Below, piece by piece: positions 52,423 through 63,434 of a stretch of DNA of 64,000 nt; position 1 is the stretch's first letter; the number at the start of each line of letters is the position of its first letter. A program made the position numbers and the translations under genes. Below the pieces are notes generated by a model. The model searched no databases. It was not told the origin of the DNA and saw only the letters and a list, made by a program, of their open reading frames with translations. Origin of the DNA: Bradyrhizobium sp. 186 (GTDB lineage: Bacteria > Pseudomonadota > Alphaproteobacteria > Rhizobiales > Xanthobacteraceae); assembly GCF_023101685.1 (NCBI RefSeq), contig NZ_CP082164.1, forward strand, positions 4,526,001 to 4,590,000, read 5' to 3'.

Positions 52423-52490
52423 ATCGGCTCGCGTCGGCTCGCATGCCCGAAGCACGAATTGTGGGGCAATCAAAGGGTTCCAGCGCGCTT

Positions 52491-52519
52491 GTATAATACA
52501 CGCCAAGTTCCAGTGTAAA
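52491..52519 (-). promoter_or_regulatory. Predicted sigma-70 promoter of the RND efflux operon
   Basis: On the minus strand TTTACA (52519-52514) and TTATAC (52496-52491) are separated by 17 bp, close to -35/-10 consensus. Initiation would occur about 60 bp ahead of the adaptor start at 52422. ACAC and GTGT arms flanking the spacer (52499-52502 and 52513-52516) could be part of a repressor site. Confidence 0.5.
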
Positions 52520-52818
52520 CAGCACTATCGCTTGAGAATCCTAAACAATTGGAAAGCTTTGCACCCCTTAGGCAACCCTCTGGCGCAACTGTGTGCAGTG
52601 CTGCATTTTCCCGCCGCGAACGATCCGCGAGCAAGAGCTGCGCAATGCTCGGAACCGGTGTGGGGCGGACACATCGAGCTCTCCGCAAAGCCGGCGGAGC
52701 TGCTTCGAACGGAGCGGGACCTGCTTTCGCGAGAACGGTTCTAAAGCGCTCGCACGGTGTTCCGGTTGTCAGGAAAATCGACATCGTTCATATCGGCCCG
52801 CCACAACGGGAGCGCAGG

Positions 52819-53058
52819 ATGGACGAACTGAACGGCAAGCTGATCGCGTGTCAGATCTTGATCACGGGCCTGATCGCGCGCGTCGCCAACGAGCAGCGCG
52901 ATCCCTTGCGCTTCCTCACCGACTTCCGCGACGAGATCAAAGCCGTCGTGAAAGGCGTCAACATCGCCGGCATGGACAATTCCGATCGCGTGCGTGCGAT
53001 TGCGCAGCAGACTGTCGATGAATTGTTCTCGCTGATGAAGCCGCCGAGCAGCGATTGA
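52819..53058 (+). CDS. Small conserved helical protein (79 aa)
   Basis: The start is the ATG at 52819 (MDELNGKLIACQILITGLIA), with GGAG 11 bp upstream and GCAGG directly before it. The larger frame to 52549 is read-through. The protein is all-helical (ANEQRDPLRFLTDFRDEIKA and VRAIAQQTVDELFSLM), with no membrane segment. It looks like a small hypothetical common in Bradyrhizobiaceae; no function is known to me. The 396 bp between 52422 and this gene hold the efflux promoter and no other clear gene. Confidence 0.65.
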   Translation: MDELNGKLIACQILITGLIARVANEQRDPLRFLTDFRDEIKAVVKGVNIAGMDNSDRVRAIAQQTVDELFSLMKPPSSD

Positions 53059-53103
53059 AGCCGTGAACGCGCCCCCCACTGATGCAGTACTTTTCGCGCT
53101 GGT

Positions 53104-53156
53104 TTTAGAACGAATCCAAATTTCGATTTAGAACGATTTCAAAGGAGAGTTTAGAA
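53104..53156 (+). promoter_or_regulatory. Three TTTAGAA sites at 23-bp intervals upstream of TonB receptor
   Basis: TTTAGAA starts at 53104, 53127 and 53150, exactly 23 bp apart; the first two continue CGA, the third TCG. TTTAGAA is the half-site of the iron control element (ICE) bound by Irr/related iron regulators in Bradyrhizobium. The array lies 115-167 bp ahead of the receptor start. Confidence 0.65.
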
Positions 53157-53270
53157 TCGTTTTGATCTGGACTTATTCAAGCGTTCTCGCGGGTTGCTCG
53201 CATTGACCCGCTATTTTGCGGCCGATACCAACACCCCGTCGTTCGTCGAACTGAATGAGCGAACAAGAAG

Positions 53271-55832
53271 ATGGGGCGTTTGGTAATGGGGCAGGTGGTC
53301 GCACCGAAGTCGTTGCGTTCGGTCGTAGCGTTCGATTCGTGGGATGAAAGATCGTCGGGTGTTTCTGGCAAGACGGTCTCGGCGGTCGCGAGCTTGATCG
53401 CGGTGGCGTCGGTGTCGAGCGGCGCACATGCACAGCAGTCGAACCTGCCGCCGGTGACGGTGGATGCTCCGGTCGAGCGTCCGCGGCCGACGGCGTCGAA
53501 GCCGACGGCGGAGCAGATCCGTGCGCGCAACGCGCTGCGGCGTGCGGCGCAGCAGCGCCAGCAGGCCGCAACGGCGCCGGTCGTCCCTTCCAATGCACCG
53601 GCTGCCGATCGCAATCCCTATGCGGATCCCGCGGCGCCCTACAAGGTCGATCATGTTCAGGCCGGCGGCAAGTTTCCGGAGAAGCTGGTCGACACGCCGA
53701 AGTCGATTACCGTCCTGAGCAAGGAAGTGCTCGAGGACAAGAACGCTACGACGCTGAAGCAGGCGATCCTGAGCACGGCCGGCGTCACGCTCGGCTCGGG
53801 CGAGGGCGGCAACGCGTTCGGTGACCGCTTCTTCATCCGCGGCTTCGATGCCCGCAACGACATCTTCATCGATGGCGTGCGCGATTCCGGCGTCAGCGTG
53901 CGCGAGAACTTCTTCACCGAGCAGGTTGAGATCCTACGTGGTCCAGGCTCGACCTTTTCCGGCCGTGGTATCGCCGGTGGTGCGATCAACATCGTCACCA
54001 AGCAGGCGACGACGGAGAAGAGCTTCTACAATACGGACACCACGTTTGGCACCGACCAGACCAAGCGTGTGACGCTCGACGTCAACCAGGTGATCAACCC
54101 GAGGCTTGCCGTTCGCGCCGGCGGTCTATTCCAGGACGCCAATGTCGCCGGGCGTGACTACGTCAAGGACAACCGAAACGGCGCCTTCGTCGCCACGACC
54201 TGGACGCCGACCGACACGATCAAGGTCACCGGCAACTACATCCACACCGAACTGACCGGCGTTCCGGACTTTGGCGTGCCGTATTACCGGCCGAGCACGG
54301 CGTCGACCGCGGGCGGTCCGTTCCCGGACTTCGGCGCCAACCGCAACAACTGGTATGGCCAGATCAACCGAGACTTCTTCCGAACTGGGCAGGATATCGG
54401 CACGATTAACGCAGAGGTGCAGATCACGCCCGATCTGATGGTCAGCAACAAGTTCCGCGCTTCGCGCTCCACCCAGAACTACGTCGGAACGCTACCGGAG
54501 AGTCCGGTGGTCGCCACCCCGCTCTCGGCTTCGACGCTCACGATGAACCCGCAGAGCCGTCTCCAGATCACCGACGTGCTCGCCAATCAGACTGAGGCGA
54601 CCTACAAATTCCAGGACGGGGTCGGGTTCAAGCACACCGCGCTGGCGGGAATCGAAGTCGATCGTGAGAGATCGTCGATCGACAAGTATCTCGGGCTCAC
54701 CTCCGAGGGGAACGGAATTCCCACAACCCCAGCCGGTTCGCCGACGGGCGTCAGCGTCTTCTTTCCTCAAGACACGTATTTGCCCGGTAAAGCGCTCGCA
54801 CTGGCGGGCTTGCCGACCAAGATCGGTATCGATACGGTCAGCGGCTATGTCATGGATAGCGCGAACTATCATGACCTCCTGATCCTCAATGGCGGTTTCC
54901 GCTACGACGATTACAGCATCAAGGCATCCGGTTATGCCGCGAATGGCACATTCGGCCAGCAGTCTGCGGAATTCCTGATCCCCAACTTCAATCTCGGGCT
55001 TACGCTCAAGCCTTTGCCGAACGGCAGCGTCTATGTGGCCTACGCGACTTCGGCAAACCCGGTCGGTGCTGAGTTCGACGGTACCAGCACGGCCTATGGC
55101 GGCCTCAATCCAACCCTCGCCGGCGGCAACAATCAGATCTTCGGGCCGGAGAAGAACAAGGCCATCGAACTCGGCACCAAATGGGAGCTGTTCGATCGTC
55201 ATCTGCTGCTGACCGCGGCGCTGTTCCAGACCACGAAGGATAACGCGCGCGAGTCTCAGAACGTCGGTGATGCCGCCACCGCTGCGGCGCTTGGCTGCAC
55301 GTATGCTCCCGTGGCCCCCGCCACCACCGTGTCTTGTATTACGGCCGGCGCCGCCTACCGCATTCGCGGCATCGATCTCGGCGTCGGCGGAAAGATCACC
55401 GACAAATGGAGCGTGTTCGGCGGGCTCGTGCTGATGCAGTCGGAAGTGACCCAGTCGCTGGCGCCGTCCGCGAACAAGGCCCTGTATCCGACGAACGTCG
55501 GGCGTCCGCTCGCCAATGTCGCGCACGAGTCGTTCAGCCTGCTCTCGAAGTACCAGCTCAACGACACCTGGGAGCTCGGCGGGCAGGCGGTGTACCGCTC
55601 CAAGATCTACGGCGGCACCTTGCTTGCGGCCAACCAGGGCACGTCGCTCCCGAGTTACTGGCGCTTTGACGTGTTCGCGGAAGCCAAGATCAACAAGAAC
55701 TGGCAGGTCAAGCTGTTCGTGAACAACATCTTCGACAAGCGCTACTACGACGCGCTGTACCAGAGTGCCGCGCCCTTCGTGCTCGAAGCACCGGGTCGCG
55801 CCGCCTATCTGGTCATCTCGGCGCGGTACTGA
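53271..55832 (+). CDS. TonB-dependent siderophore receptor
   Basis: This outer-membrane ferric-siderophore receptor has 853 residues. The ATG at 53271 has only a weak AAGAAG upstream. The signal peptide ends SSGAHAQQ (near residue 55) after an extended lead, as is common in this group. After a Pro/Ala-rich linker comes the plug: [20 protein letters not shown] and [20 protein letters not shown], then [20 protein letters not shown]. The barrel ends [20 protein letters not shown] and the aromatic terminus VISARY. It resembles catecholate-type receptors such as Fiu. It is followed by a PKHD hydroxylase, exbB, exbD and tonB and preceded by iron-box-like repeats. Confidence 0.92.
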   Translation: MGRLVMGQVVAPKSLRSVVAFDSWDERSSGVSGKTVSAVASLIAVASVSSGAHAQQSNLPPVTVDAPVERPRPTASKPTAEQIRARNALRRAAQQRQQAATAPVVPSNAPAADRNPYADPAAPYKVDHVQAGGKFPEKLVDTPKSITVLSKEVLEDKNATTLKQAILSTAGVTLGSGEGGNAFGDRFFIRGFDARNDIFIDGVRDSGVSVRENFFTEQVEILRGPGSTFSGRGIAGGAINIVTKQATTEKSFYNTDTTFGTDQTKRVTLDVNQVINPRLAVRAGGLFQDANVAGRDYVKDNRNGAFVATTWTPTDTIKVTGNYIHTELTGVPDFGVPYYRPSTASTAGGPFPDFGANRNNWYGQINRDFFRTGQDIGTINAEVQITPDLMVSNKFRASRSTQNYVGTLPESPVVATPLSASTLTMNPQSRLQITDVLANQTEATYKFQDGVGFKHTALAGIEVDRERSSIDKYLGLTSEGNGIPTTPAGSPTGVSVFFPQDTYLPGKALALAGLPTKIGIDTVSGYVMDSANYHDLLILNGGFRYDDYSIKASGYAANGTFGQQSAEFLIPNFNLGLTLKPLPNGSVYVAYATSANPVGAEFDGTSTAYGGLNPTLAGGNNQIFGPEKNKAIELGTKWELFDRHLLLTAALFQTTKDNARESQNVGDAATAAALGCTYAPVAPATTVSCITAGAAYRIRGIDLGVGGKITDKWSVFGGLVLMQSEVTQSLAPSANKALYPTNVGRPLANVAHESFSLLSKYQLNDTWELGGQAVYRSKIYGGTLLAANQGTSLPSYWRFDVFAEAKINKNWQVKLFVNNIFDKRYYDALYQSAAPFVLEAPGRAAYLVISARY

Positions 55833-55854
55833 GCCGAGCAACAAACGAGGTCCC

Positions 55855-56540
55855 ATGCTGACATGCATAGAAGGCGTCCTGAGCAAAGATGATGTGGCGG
55901 ATTTCCGCCGCATCATGGACGCCAGCGAATGGGAGGACGGCCGCTCCACCGCCGGCGCGCAGTCGGCCATGGTCAAGCGCAACGAGCAGTTGCCGCCGGA
56001 CAGCGAGGTCGCGCGCAAGCTGGGCAACCGCATCATTTCGGCGTTGACGTCGAATCCGCGGTTCCTGGCGGCGGCGATCCCGCTGCAGATATTCCCGCCG
56101 CTGTTCAACCGCTATGCGGCGAACAGCGGCCACCATTTCGGCCTGCATGTCGACAATGCGATCCGCGGCGATCGCCTGACCGGCCTTCGCATCCGCACAG
56201 ACCTGTCGGTCACGCTGTTCCTCAGCGAGCCGGAGGAGTACGATGGTGGCGAACTTGTGATCGAGGACACCTACGGCTCGCACGAAGTGAAGTTGCCAGC
56301 GGGGGACTGCGTGCTCTATCCCTCGACCAGCCTGCATCTTGTCACCCCGGTGACCCGGGGAACGCGGGTTGCGTCTTTCTTCTGGCTTCAGAGCATGATA
56401 CGTGACGACCAAGCCCGTAGCATGATCTTTGACCTCGACACCGCCATTCAGGCGCTGGTGGGACGGCTCGGGCGTGACGATCCCGAAACGGTCAAATTGA
56501 CGGGTATCTATCACAACCTCATTCGCTACTGGGCCGAAGT

Positions 56541-56544
<4 letters not shown>
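55855..56544 (+). CDS. Fe(II)/2-oxoglutarate PKHD-type hydroxylase (PiuC/YbiX family)
   Basis: The start is the ATG at 55855 ([20 protein letters not shown]), with GAGG 5 bp upstream. The metal triad is visible as His-x-Asp in [11 protein letters not shown] and a distal His in [10 protein letters not shown], followed by the 2-oxoglutarate-binding Arg in [11 protein letters not shown]. The length of 229 aa is normal. Family members sit next to siderophore receptors and are iron-regulated; the substrate is uncertain. The stop overlaps the exbB start (ATGA). Confidence 0.9.
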
Positions 56545-57455
<911 letters not shown>

Positions 57456-57458
57456 ACG

Positions 57459-57932
<474 letters not shown>

Positions 57933-57948
57933 CGAAGGCCCGACGCCG

Positions 57949-58743
57949 ATGTCCGATCTCGAACTGAAACCGTCTCGCAAGCTGTGGGTGATCGCCGCAG
58001 TGGGCGCGGTTGCGCTCCATCTCGGGGGCGCGGCTCTGGCGCTCGCCAATTTGCGCGGCGACGAGCAGGACTTCATCGCCGATCCGCAAGGTATCGAAGT
58101 GGGTCTGGAGGCGATGTCTCCCAATGGCGAACCCAGCGAGTTGCCGCCGGGACCAGACTCGAACGAGTCCGTGGCGTCGCCCGAGCTGACCGAGCAGAAG
58201 GCGGAACTCAAGGAAAGCAGCCTTCCGAAGGATATCCCGACGGAGACCGAGGAGGCCGACCGGGCTGTGGCGCTGAACGAGACCAAGAAGCCGGTCGAGG
58301 AAGACATCAAAACCCCGGCTGTCCCGACTAACGCCTCAGTAGCTTCACCTGCGGCCGAAGCGACGGCGATGCCGACGTCCGACGCCGAGAAGAAGAGCGA
58401 CCGCTCCGTTCGCATCCGCCAGGGCTGGGAAAAGGACCTGGTCGCGCATCTCGACCGGCACAAGCGCTATCCCAAGGGCCTGTTCAAGGCCGCTGAACTC
58501 TCGGTCCGGCTGACGCTCGATCGGCTCGGGCATGTGATCTCGGTCGCCATCGAGAAGGGCTCTGGCGATCCGGCCTTCGACGACGCAGCCATCGGAATGG
58601 TCACGCGCTCCGATCCCGTACCGACGCCACCGGCGCTGGTCGCAGACGATGGGCTGACATTCGTCTTGCCGGTGATCTTCAGGAAGAACGAGAAGGCGGG
58701 CAAGGCTGAGGCCGCGGCGCGCCCCTCGGCTCAGCGCCAGTAA
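57949..58743 (+). CDS. tonB: TonB energy-transducing protein
   Basis: The start is the ATG at 57949 ([20 protein letters not shown]). One N-terminal membrane anchor ([20 protein letters not shown]) carries the functionally important His. A long acidic, Pro/Glu/Lys-rich periplasmic spacer (about 45-150) follows. The C-terminal TonB domain opens [20 protein letters not shown] and contains [15 protein letters not shown] and DPVPTPP. The length of 264 aa is typical. It ends the iron operon; its 3' end overlaps a convergent gene by 13 bp. Confidence 0.9.
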   Translation: MSDLELKPSRKLWVIAAVGAVALHLGGAALALANLRGDEQDFIADPQGIEVGLEAMSPNGEPSELPPGPDSNESVASPELTEQKAELKESSLPKDIPTETEEADRAVALNETKKPVEEDIKTPAVPTNASVASPAAEATAMPTSDAEKKSDRSVRIRQGWEKDLVAHLDRHKRYPKGLFKAAELSVRLTLDRLGHVISVAIEKGSGDPAFDDAAIGMVTRSDPVPTPPALVADDGLTFVLPVIFRKNEKAGKAEAAARPSAQRQ

Positions 58744-59171
58744 AGCCGGATCCCGACGTAGACCACCACCAGGCAGGCGAAGATCAGCGCCACCGGGAGC
58801 GGCCGCTTCTGGCTCCCGCCAAACGTCGCCGCCACGAAGGAGGCTGCCTTCTTCGGCTTCGGCGCCGGGCGGCGGAAGGCGGTAACATTGTCCGCCGACG
58901 GCTCGGGCGGGCGGGCGCGGACGTCTGGCGCGGTTCCCGCGCCCCCCATCTCGGCATAATAGGCCTTATAGATCGCAGCCGTGGTGGCCTCGGTGGCCTC
59001 GCCTTCGCCCATCTGCGCCAGGAGATTCTTGTAGCTGGCGAGGAATTCCTGAGCCTCAGGAGGCAGCGCGGACAACCCGTTGAGTTTGGCCATCATCTTC
59101 CAGGTGGCGAAATCGGCGCGGGCACGGGTGTCGGCGCGTCGCGCAATCAGCATATCGGCAGCTTTGACCAA
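58731..59171 (-). CDS. Hypothetical tail-anchored protein (146 aa)
   Basis: The protein has a helical N-terminal half (ADTRARADFATWKMMAKLNG), a Pro/Ala/Lys-rich linker (about 80-115) and one C-terminal membrane helix ([20 protein letters not shown]), giving a tail-anchored topology. I recognise no family, though the layout is common for small Bradyrhizobium proteins. It is convergent with tonB. Confidence 0.6.
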   Translation of the reverse strand: MVKAADMLIARRADTRARADFATWKMMAKLNGLSALPPEAQEFLASYKNLLAQMGEGEATEATTAAIYKAYYAEMGGAGTAPDVRARPPEPSADNVTAFRRPAPKPKKAASFVAATFGGSQKRPLPVALIFACLVVVYVGIRLYWR

Positions 59172-59215
59172 GTCGGCCTCGGGCCCTTCGGCTTGTAATC
59201 GGTGTGGCGGTTCAA

Positions 59216-59896
59216 CTACGCATTGCCGGTCAGGAAGAGAACAGCCTGAATCACATAACCGGTCAACGTTCGCAGTATTGCTGAAATAGCATCAAGATTT
59301 AGACCGAACTGGGAACCGGCCAGCGGCAGCAAAATCAGCAGTCCGATCAGGATCAGCATACCGAACGGCTCGAGTCGGGCCAGCGCCAGGGCGAGCGGCC
59401 GGGGCAATAGCCCGACCGCGACCCGTCCGCCATCGAGCGGCGGGATCGGCATCATGTTGAAGACGGCCAGGACGGCGTTGATCACCAGTGCATTTTTGAG
59501 GTTGTCGAAGATCCATTGCGCCGAGTTGGCCGGCGCCCAGGGCAGAGCGTGGAGGGCGAGAGCCGTCAGGAGCGCCAGCAGGATGTTGGTGACGGGCCCC
59601 GCCAGCGCCACCCAGACCATGTCGAGCCTGGGGTTGTTGAGATTGCGGAAATTCACCGGCACCGGCTTGGCATAGCCGAACAGGAACGGCGAATGCGCAA
59701 ACAGCAGCATCGCCGGCAGGATCAAGGTGCCGAACGGGTCGATGTGCCGGAGCGGATTGAAGCTGACGCGGCCGAGCTTCCATGCGGTGTTGTCGCCGAG
59801 GCGATGCGCGACAAAGCCGTGCGCGGCTTCGTGGAAGGTGATGGCGAGCAACAGCGGCAACACCCAGACCGAGAGGTCATAGAGGGAAATATTCAC
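59216..59896 (-). CDS. Site-2 protease-family membrane metalloprotease (M50)
   Basis: The zinc motif HEAAH lies in LAITFHEAAHGFVAHRLGDN, near residue 24. The second metal site is in NMMPIPPLDGGRVAVGLL (NPDG-type). Five to six hydrophobic helices fill the 226 residues. This is the short M50B group without a PDZ domain, common in bacteria; substrates are unknown. It lies 45 bp downstream of the hypothetical gene start and next to the LysR remnant on the same strand. Confidence 0.88.
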   Translation of the reverse strand: MNISLYDLSVWVLPLLLAITFHEAAHGFVAHRLGDNTAWKLGRVSFNPLRHIDPFGTLILPAMLLFAHSPFLFGYAKPVPVNFRNLNNPRLDMVWVALAGPVTNILLALLTALALHALPWAPANSAQWIFDNLKNALVINAVLAVFNMMPIPPLDGGRVAVGLLPRPLALALARLEPFGMLILIGLLILLPLAGSQFGLNLDAISAILRTLTGYVIQAVLFLTGNA

Positions 59897-59970
59897 GGCT
59901 TATCTGTCCCGGTTTTGTATGCGGCCTTGCAGCCGACCCAGCCAAACCGGCGGTGCAGCGACGCTGCAGG

Positions 59971-60838
59971 TCAACATATGGTGGCCGATTCTGAAATGCC
60001 ACGCTGTAAATGATCCGCCAGCAGCGCCCCGGCGCGCGATAGGCTGCGCGCGCGGTGGAGGCGGATGTCTGCCGCAGGTAACGGCGGCAGGCCGTCGCGC
60101 GCGCAGAGGGGGCGAAGGCGAGGGGGTAGGGTGCCGGCCTTGACCACCGTGACCCGCAAGGCCCGCGGCCGCGATCGACTCGACCGCTGCCAAGGTTCGG
60201 CTGACATAGGCAAGGCGCCACGGCCGGCCGGCGGCATCGAGGGCCTCAGCAGCCCATTGGCGGAACAGGCAGCCCGGCGGGTAAAGCGCGACAGGCAGCG
60301 GATCTTGCGTCCCGGCCGGATAGGCGGCGGCCGCCGCCCATACCGCCTGCTCGCGCCTCAGCAACTCGCCGTCACCGCGTCCTTGCGGATGCATGGCGAT
60401 GACGAGGTCGTAGGCTTCGCCAAGCCGTGCGGGCATCGTCGCGGTCAGCCCGGTCTCAATCTCGACCTGGACCGGCGGATGGCTTTTGGCAAAGCTCGCC
60501 AGCAGGGGCGGAATGACGATCGTGCCATAATCGTCCATCACGCCGAGGCGAACCACGGCTTCGGTCTTGCGCGCGCGGAGCGCTCCGATTGCCTCGGCAT
60601 TGAGGGCGAGGATGCGCCTCGCATAGACGCGTAGCTCTTCGCCCGCCGCGGTCGGCGCGACGCCGGCCCTGGTGCGGTGAAACAGTTTTGCATCGAGCCG
60701 CTCCTCCAGGCGCCTGATCTGGACGCTCACCGCCGATTGGGTCCGGTTGAGCGTCGCGGCCGCGTGCGTGAACGAGCGATGCTCGGCGACTGCGAGAAAG
60801 GCCTTCAGAAGATCGGGGTCGAGATCGGAGACGTTCAT
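59971..60838 (-). pseudogene. LysR-family regulator with C-terminal frameshift
   Basis: The N-terminus from the ATG at 60838 has the winged HTH (FLAVAEHRSFTHAAATLNRT, then QSAVSVQIRRLEERL) and a normal effector domain to about residue 225. There the frame changes from AAAGLA to unrelated Pro/Arg-rich sequence running to 59900. In the next frame VTVVKAGTLPPRLRPL and LHRARSLSRAGALLADHL complete a normal LysR end at 59971. One extra base in the GGG/CCC run near 60152-60157 explains the switch. Mutation and sequencing error cannot be separated. It is divergent from the adjacent EamA transporter gene and was probably its regulator. Confidence 0.75.
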
Positions 60839-60929
60839 GACGAAACGTTATCTCAGCATGACGGAAATTCCATTCCCTGTTTCGGCGCGCCTCGTATGCT
60901 GTCCGCAAAGCTGTTCAACGAGAGAGACT

Positions 60930-61841
60930 GTGGGCGAAATCTCTGGCGTTTTGGCCGCCGTGCTGTCGAGCGGGTTGGGCGGGACCTCGATCGGCGCCAC
61001 GCGCTATCTCGTCAGTGTAATCGATCCGCTCGCGATCGGTTCATTCCGGTTCGGCATCGGCTTTCTGTTGCTGTTGCCTCTGACGTTCCTGAGGGGCGAT
61101 CGCTGGCCGGAGCGAGGGGACTGGGGCGCCGTGGTTGCCCTCGGCTTTCTGTTCTTCGCCCTGTTTCCGGTCCTGTTCAATGCATCGCTCATCTTCACGA
61201 CCGCGGCGCGCGGCGCGCTCGCTTTGTCGACGCTTCCCCTGTTAACGCTGGTGATCGGGGCGGCGCTCGGCAGCGAAGCCCTGACGTGGCGCAAATCGGT
61301 CGGTGTCGTGGTGGCGACGCTGGGCGTTGCGGTCGCGCTTCTCTCCGACCTGACTTCGGCACCGGTTGGCGCCTGGCGCGGCGATCTGCTGATGGTCGCT
61401 GCCGCGCTGTGCATGGCGCTGTACGGCATCTGGTCGCGGCCCCTGATCCGGCGCTCCAGCCCGATCGCCTTCACCACCATGAGCATGGCGGCGGGCGCGG
61501 CCAGCCTCATCCTGCTCTCGTGTTTTCGCGGCAGCTTTGCGCCGGTTATGAGTTTCGGCGCGCCGCAATGGCTGGCGGCGTTCTATCTCGGTGCCTTCGG
61601 TGCCGCGCTGACCTTCCATCTCTGGGCCTTCGCGCTGGAACGAACGACGCCGACGCGCGTGGCGATCTCGGTGACGGTCAATCCGATCACGGCATCGCTG
61701 GTCGGGGCCTACCTGCTGCACGAGCCGCTGCGCTGGAATCTGGCGGCTGGCATCGTCGCGGTATTTGCCGGGATATGGATCGCCACGACGACGGGGCATC
61801 GCATTCAGGCCGCCAGCGCGTCCGCTTCAAACCGATCCTGA
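60930..61841 (+). CDS. DMT-superfamily EamA transporter
   Basis: A GTG at 60930 preceded by GAGAGA is the preferred start (GEISGVLAAVLSSGLGGTSI); the open frame extends upstream to 60747 over the LysR start region. Ten hydrophobic helices in two EamA repeats are visible. The first repeat includes FRFGIGFLLLLPLTFLRGDR and the second AFALERTTPTRVAISVTVNP with ITASLVGAYLLHEPL. The length of about 303 aa is normal. It is probably a metabolite exporter; the substrate is unknown. It is divergent from the LysR gene. Confidence 0.85.
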   Translation: MGEISGVLAAVLSSGLGGTSIGATRYLVSVIDPLAIGSFRFGIGFLLLLPLTFLRGDRWPERGDWGAVVALGFLFFALFPVLFNASLIFTTAARGALALSTLPLLTLVIGAALGSEALTWRKSVGVVVATLGVAVALLSDLTSAPVGAWRGDLLMVAAALCMALYGIWSRPLIRRSSPIAFTTMSMAAGAASLILLSCFRGSFAPVMSFGAPQWLAAFYLGAFGAALTFHLWAFALERTTPTRVAISVTVNPITASLVGAYLLHEPLRWNLAAGIVAVFAGIWIATTTGHRIQAASASASNRS

Positions 61842-61852
61842 CATCACGTGGG

Positions 61853-62245
61853 TCATGCCGGGATCGTCGTCGGATATTGCAGCAGGCCGTCGTCGAGCTT
61901 CAGCCAGGCGATTTTCTCCGAGACCCAAATGTGGTCGCTCGGCGCAAAGGCGTTGCGGTCGTCGAAGGTGGCGAGCGCGACGCCCGCCAGCGTGCCGTTG
62001 CGCCGCCAGGAGAACAGTCGTGTGCCGCAGCGCTTGCAGAACACGCGGTCGATGTTCTCGGACGACGCATAGCGCCCGGTGTCGCCCTCGACGGTTAACG
62101 CGGTCTGGTCGAACTGCGCACGGGCGAAGAAGGGCGAGCCCATCGCCTTCTGGCAGTTGCGGCAATGGCAGACGCGGACGTTGAGCGGCTCACCCTCGGC
62201 CTTGAACCGCACCGCGCCGCACAGGCATCCGCCTTCCCGGATCAT
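61853..62245 (-). CDS. GFA-domain protein (DUF636, CENP-V/GFA family)
   Basis: The zinc-binding cysteine pattern is GGCLCGAVRF, then VCHCRNCQKAMGSPFF and VFCKRCGTRLF, the signature of the GFA fold with two zinc sites. Known members were described as glutathione-dependent formaldehyde-activating enzymes, though most have unproven activity. At 130 aa it is normal. It follows the beta-lactamase-fold gene by 3 bp on the same strand. Confidence 0.92.
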   Translation of the reverse strand: MIREGGCLCGAVRFKAEGEPLNVRVCHCRNCQKAMGSPFFARAQFDQTALTVEGDTGRYASSENIDRVFCKRCGTRLFSWRRNGTLAGVALATFDDRNAFAPSDHIWVSEKIAWLKLDDGLLQYPTTIPA

Positions 62246-62248
62246 GGC

Positions 62249-63406
62249 TCAGGCCACCCGCCATTCGCCGACCTGGCGCGCCATGGTCCAGTTGAGCTCA
62301 TCGAGATCACCGTCCATCTTCGTATTCGCGCGCCTCGTGTTGGTGAAGGCAGCCCAGCAGAAGCCGCCATGGGTGCGGACCGCGATGGTGCTGGTGCCCG
62401 GCAGGCTGCCATTGTGCCACCAATTGTCGAACTTGTTGATGCAGAAGCCCTTGGCATAGTCCGGGCTGTAGCTGGGCGCGATGGTCATGACCTGGATGGT
62501 GCGCGGCCGCAGGATGTTCGCTGGCCTGGCGTAGCCGTCGACATGCATCAGGAACTGCACGAGGTCGGTCGGCGTGGCGATCCAGCCGCCGTGGGAATCC
62601 ATTCGCCTCACGTCCATGTCGTACGGGCTTTCGCCGCGGCTGTAATAGGCGACCTCGCCGGCCTGGCGCTGGTCGCGCGTGTTGCCCGCGATCGTCATGT
62701 CGGTAACGCCGCAACGGGCGAGCACCTCGGCGCGGACGTGCTCGGCATAGGCCTGGCCGGTGAGCTTCTCGATGATCCGCCCCACCACGCAATAGCCGAA
62801 ATTGGAGTAGGCGTAGCCCTGGCCTGGCGGGCGGTCCAGCGGCCGGTTGGCCAGCGTCCAACTGATCAATTGCGCACGGTCCATCCGCGGATGCGTGAAC
62901 ATGGGATCGCGGTTGTCGTTGCTCCAGCCGCCCGCGGTGTGCGTCAGCAGGTGCTCGAGCGTGATCTGGTCGATGCCGGCAGAATAGGGCGGCTGGCCAT
63001 AATCGGTGCCGAGGATCGCGCCGGGGCCGAAGACGCGGTCCGCCAGCTTGACGCGGTTCTCCTCGATCAGGCGGAAGATCGTGACGGAGGTGATCATCTT
63101 GCTGACGCTGGCGATCCGGAACAGGTGCCGCGGCGTCGCCGCTTCGTTTTGCTCGCGATCGGCAAGACCGAAGGCGTCCTGATGGACGACCGTGCCGGCA
63201 TAGCCGATCGCAAAGGAGAACGCCGGCACGTCATATTTGTCCATGAAGGCACGCGCCAGCCTCGCCATCGCCGCGCGCTCGGCTGACGACGGCGGGCGTA
63301 TGCTCGCCGGATTGGGCGCCAGTTGTGCGAGCGCGCCGCGCGGAAGCAGCGGCAGCGCGCATGCGCCCGCTGCGAGTTTTACGATATCCCGACGCCCAAG
63401 CTTCAT
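62249..63406 (-). CDS. Beta-lactamase-fold serine hydrolase, exported
   Basis: The start is placed at the ATG at 63406 (MKLGRRDIVKLAAGACALPL). The RR motif and hydrophobic run suggest a Tat signal peptide ending GALAQL. The nucleophile motif SxxK is in FRIASVSKMITSVT, the YxN motif in YAYSNFGYCVVG, and the third block is in WWHNGSLPGTSTI (HxG-like, WHNGSLPG). This is the penicillin-binding/esterase class C fold (385 aa). It is probably a periplasmic esterase or peptidase. It is in one run with the GFA gene and the upstream SDR gene. Confidence 0.9.
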   Translation of the reverse strand: MKLGRRDIVKLAAGACALPLLPRGALAQLAPNPASIRPPSSAERAAMARLARAFMDKYDVPAFSFAIGYAGTVVHQDAFGLADREQNEAATPRHLFRIASVSKMITSVTIFRLIEENRVKLADRVFGPGAILGTDYGQPPYSAGIDQITLEHLLTHTAGGWSNDNRDPMFTHPRMDRAQLISWTLANRPLDRPPGQGYAYSNFGYCVVGRIIEKLTGQAYAEHVRAEVLARCGVTDMTIAGNTRDQRQAGEVAYYSRGESPYDMDVRRMDSHGGWIATPTDLVQFLMHVDGYARPANILRPRTIQVMTIAPSYSPDYAKGFCINKFDNWWHNGSLPGTSTIAVRTHGGFCWAAFTNTRRANTKMDGDLDELNWTMARQVGEWRVA

Positions 63407-63434
63407 GGTCCGCCCCCCTCGGGCGCCCAAGGTC

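Noticed and set aside
52470..52784. Minus-strand frame upstream of the efflux adaptor
   Set aside because: It overlaps the predicted promoter and has no family motif or start signal.
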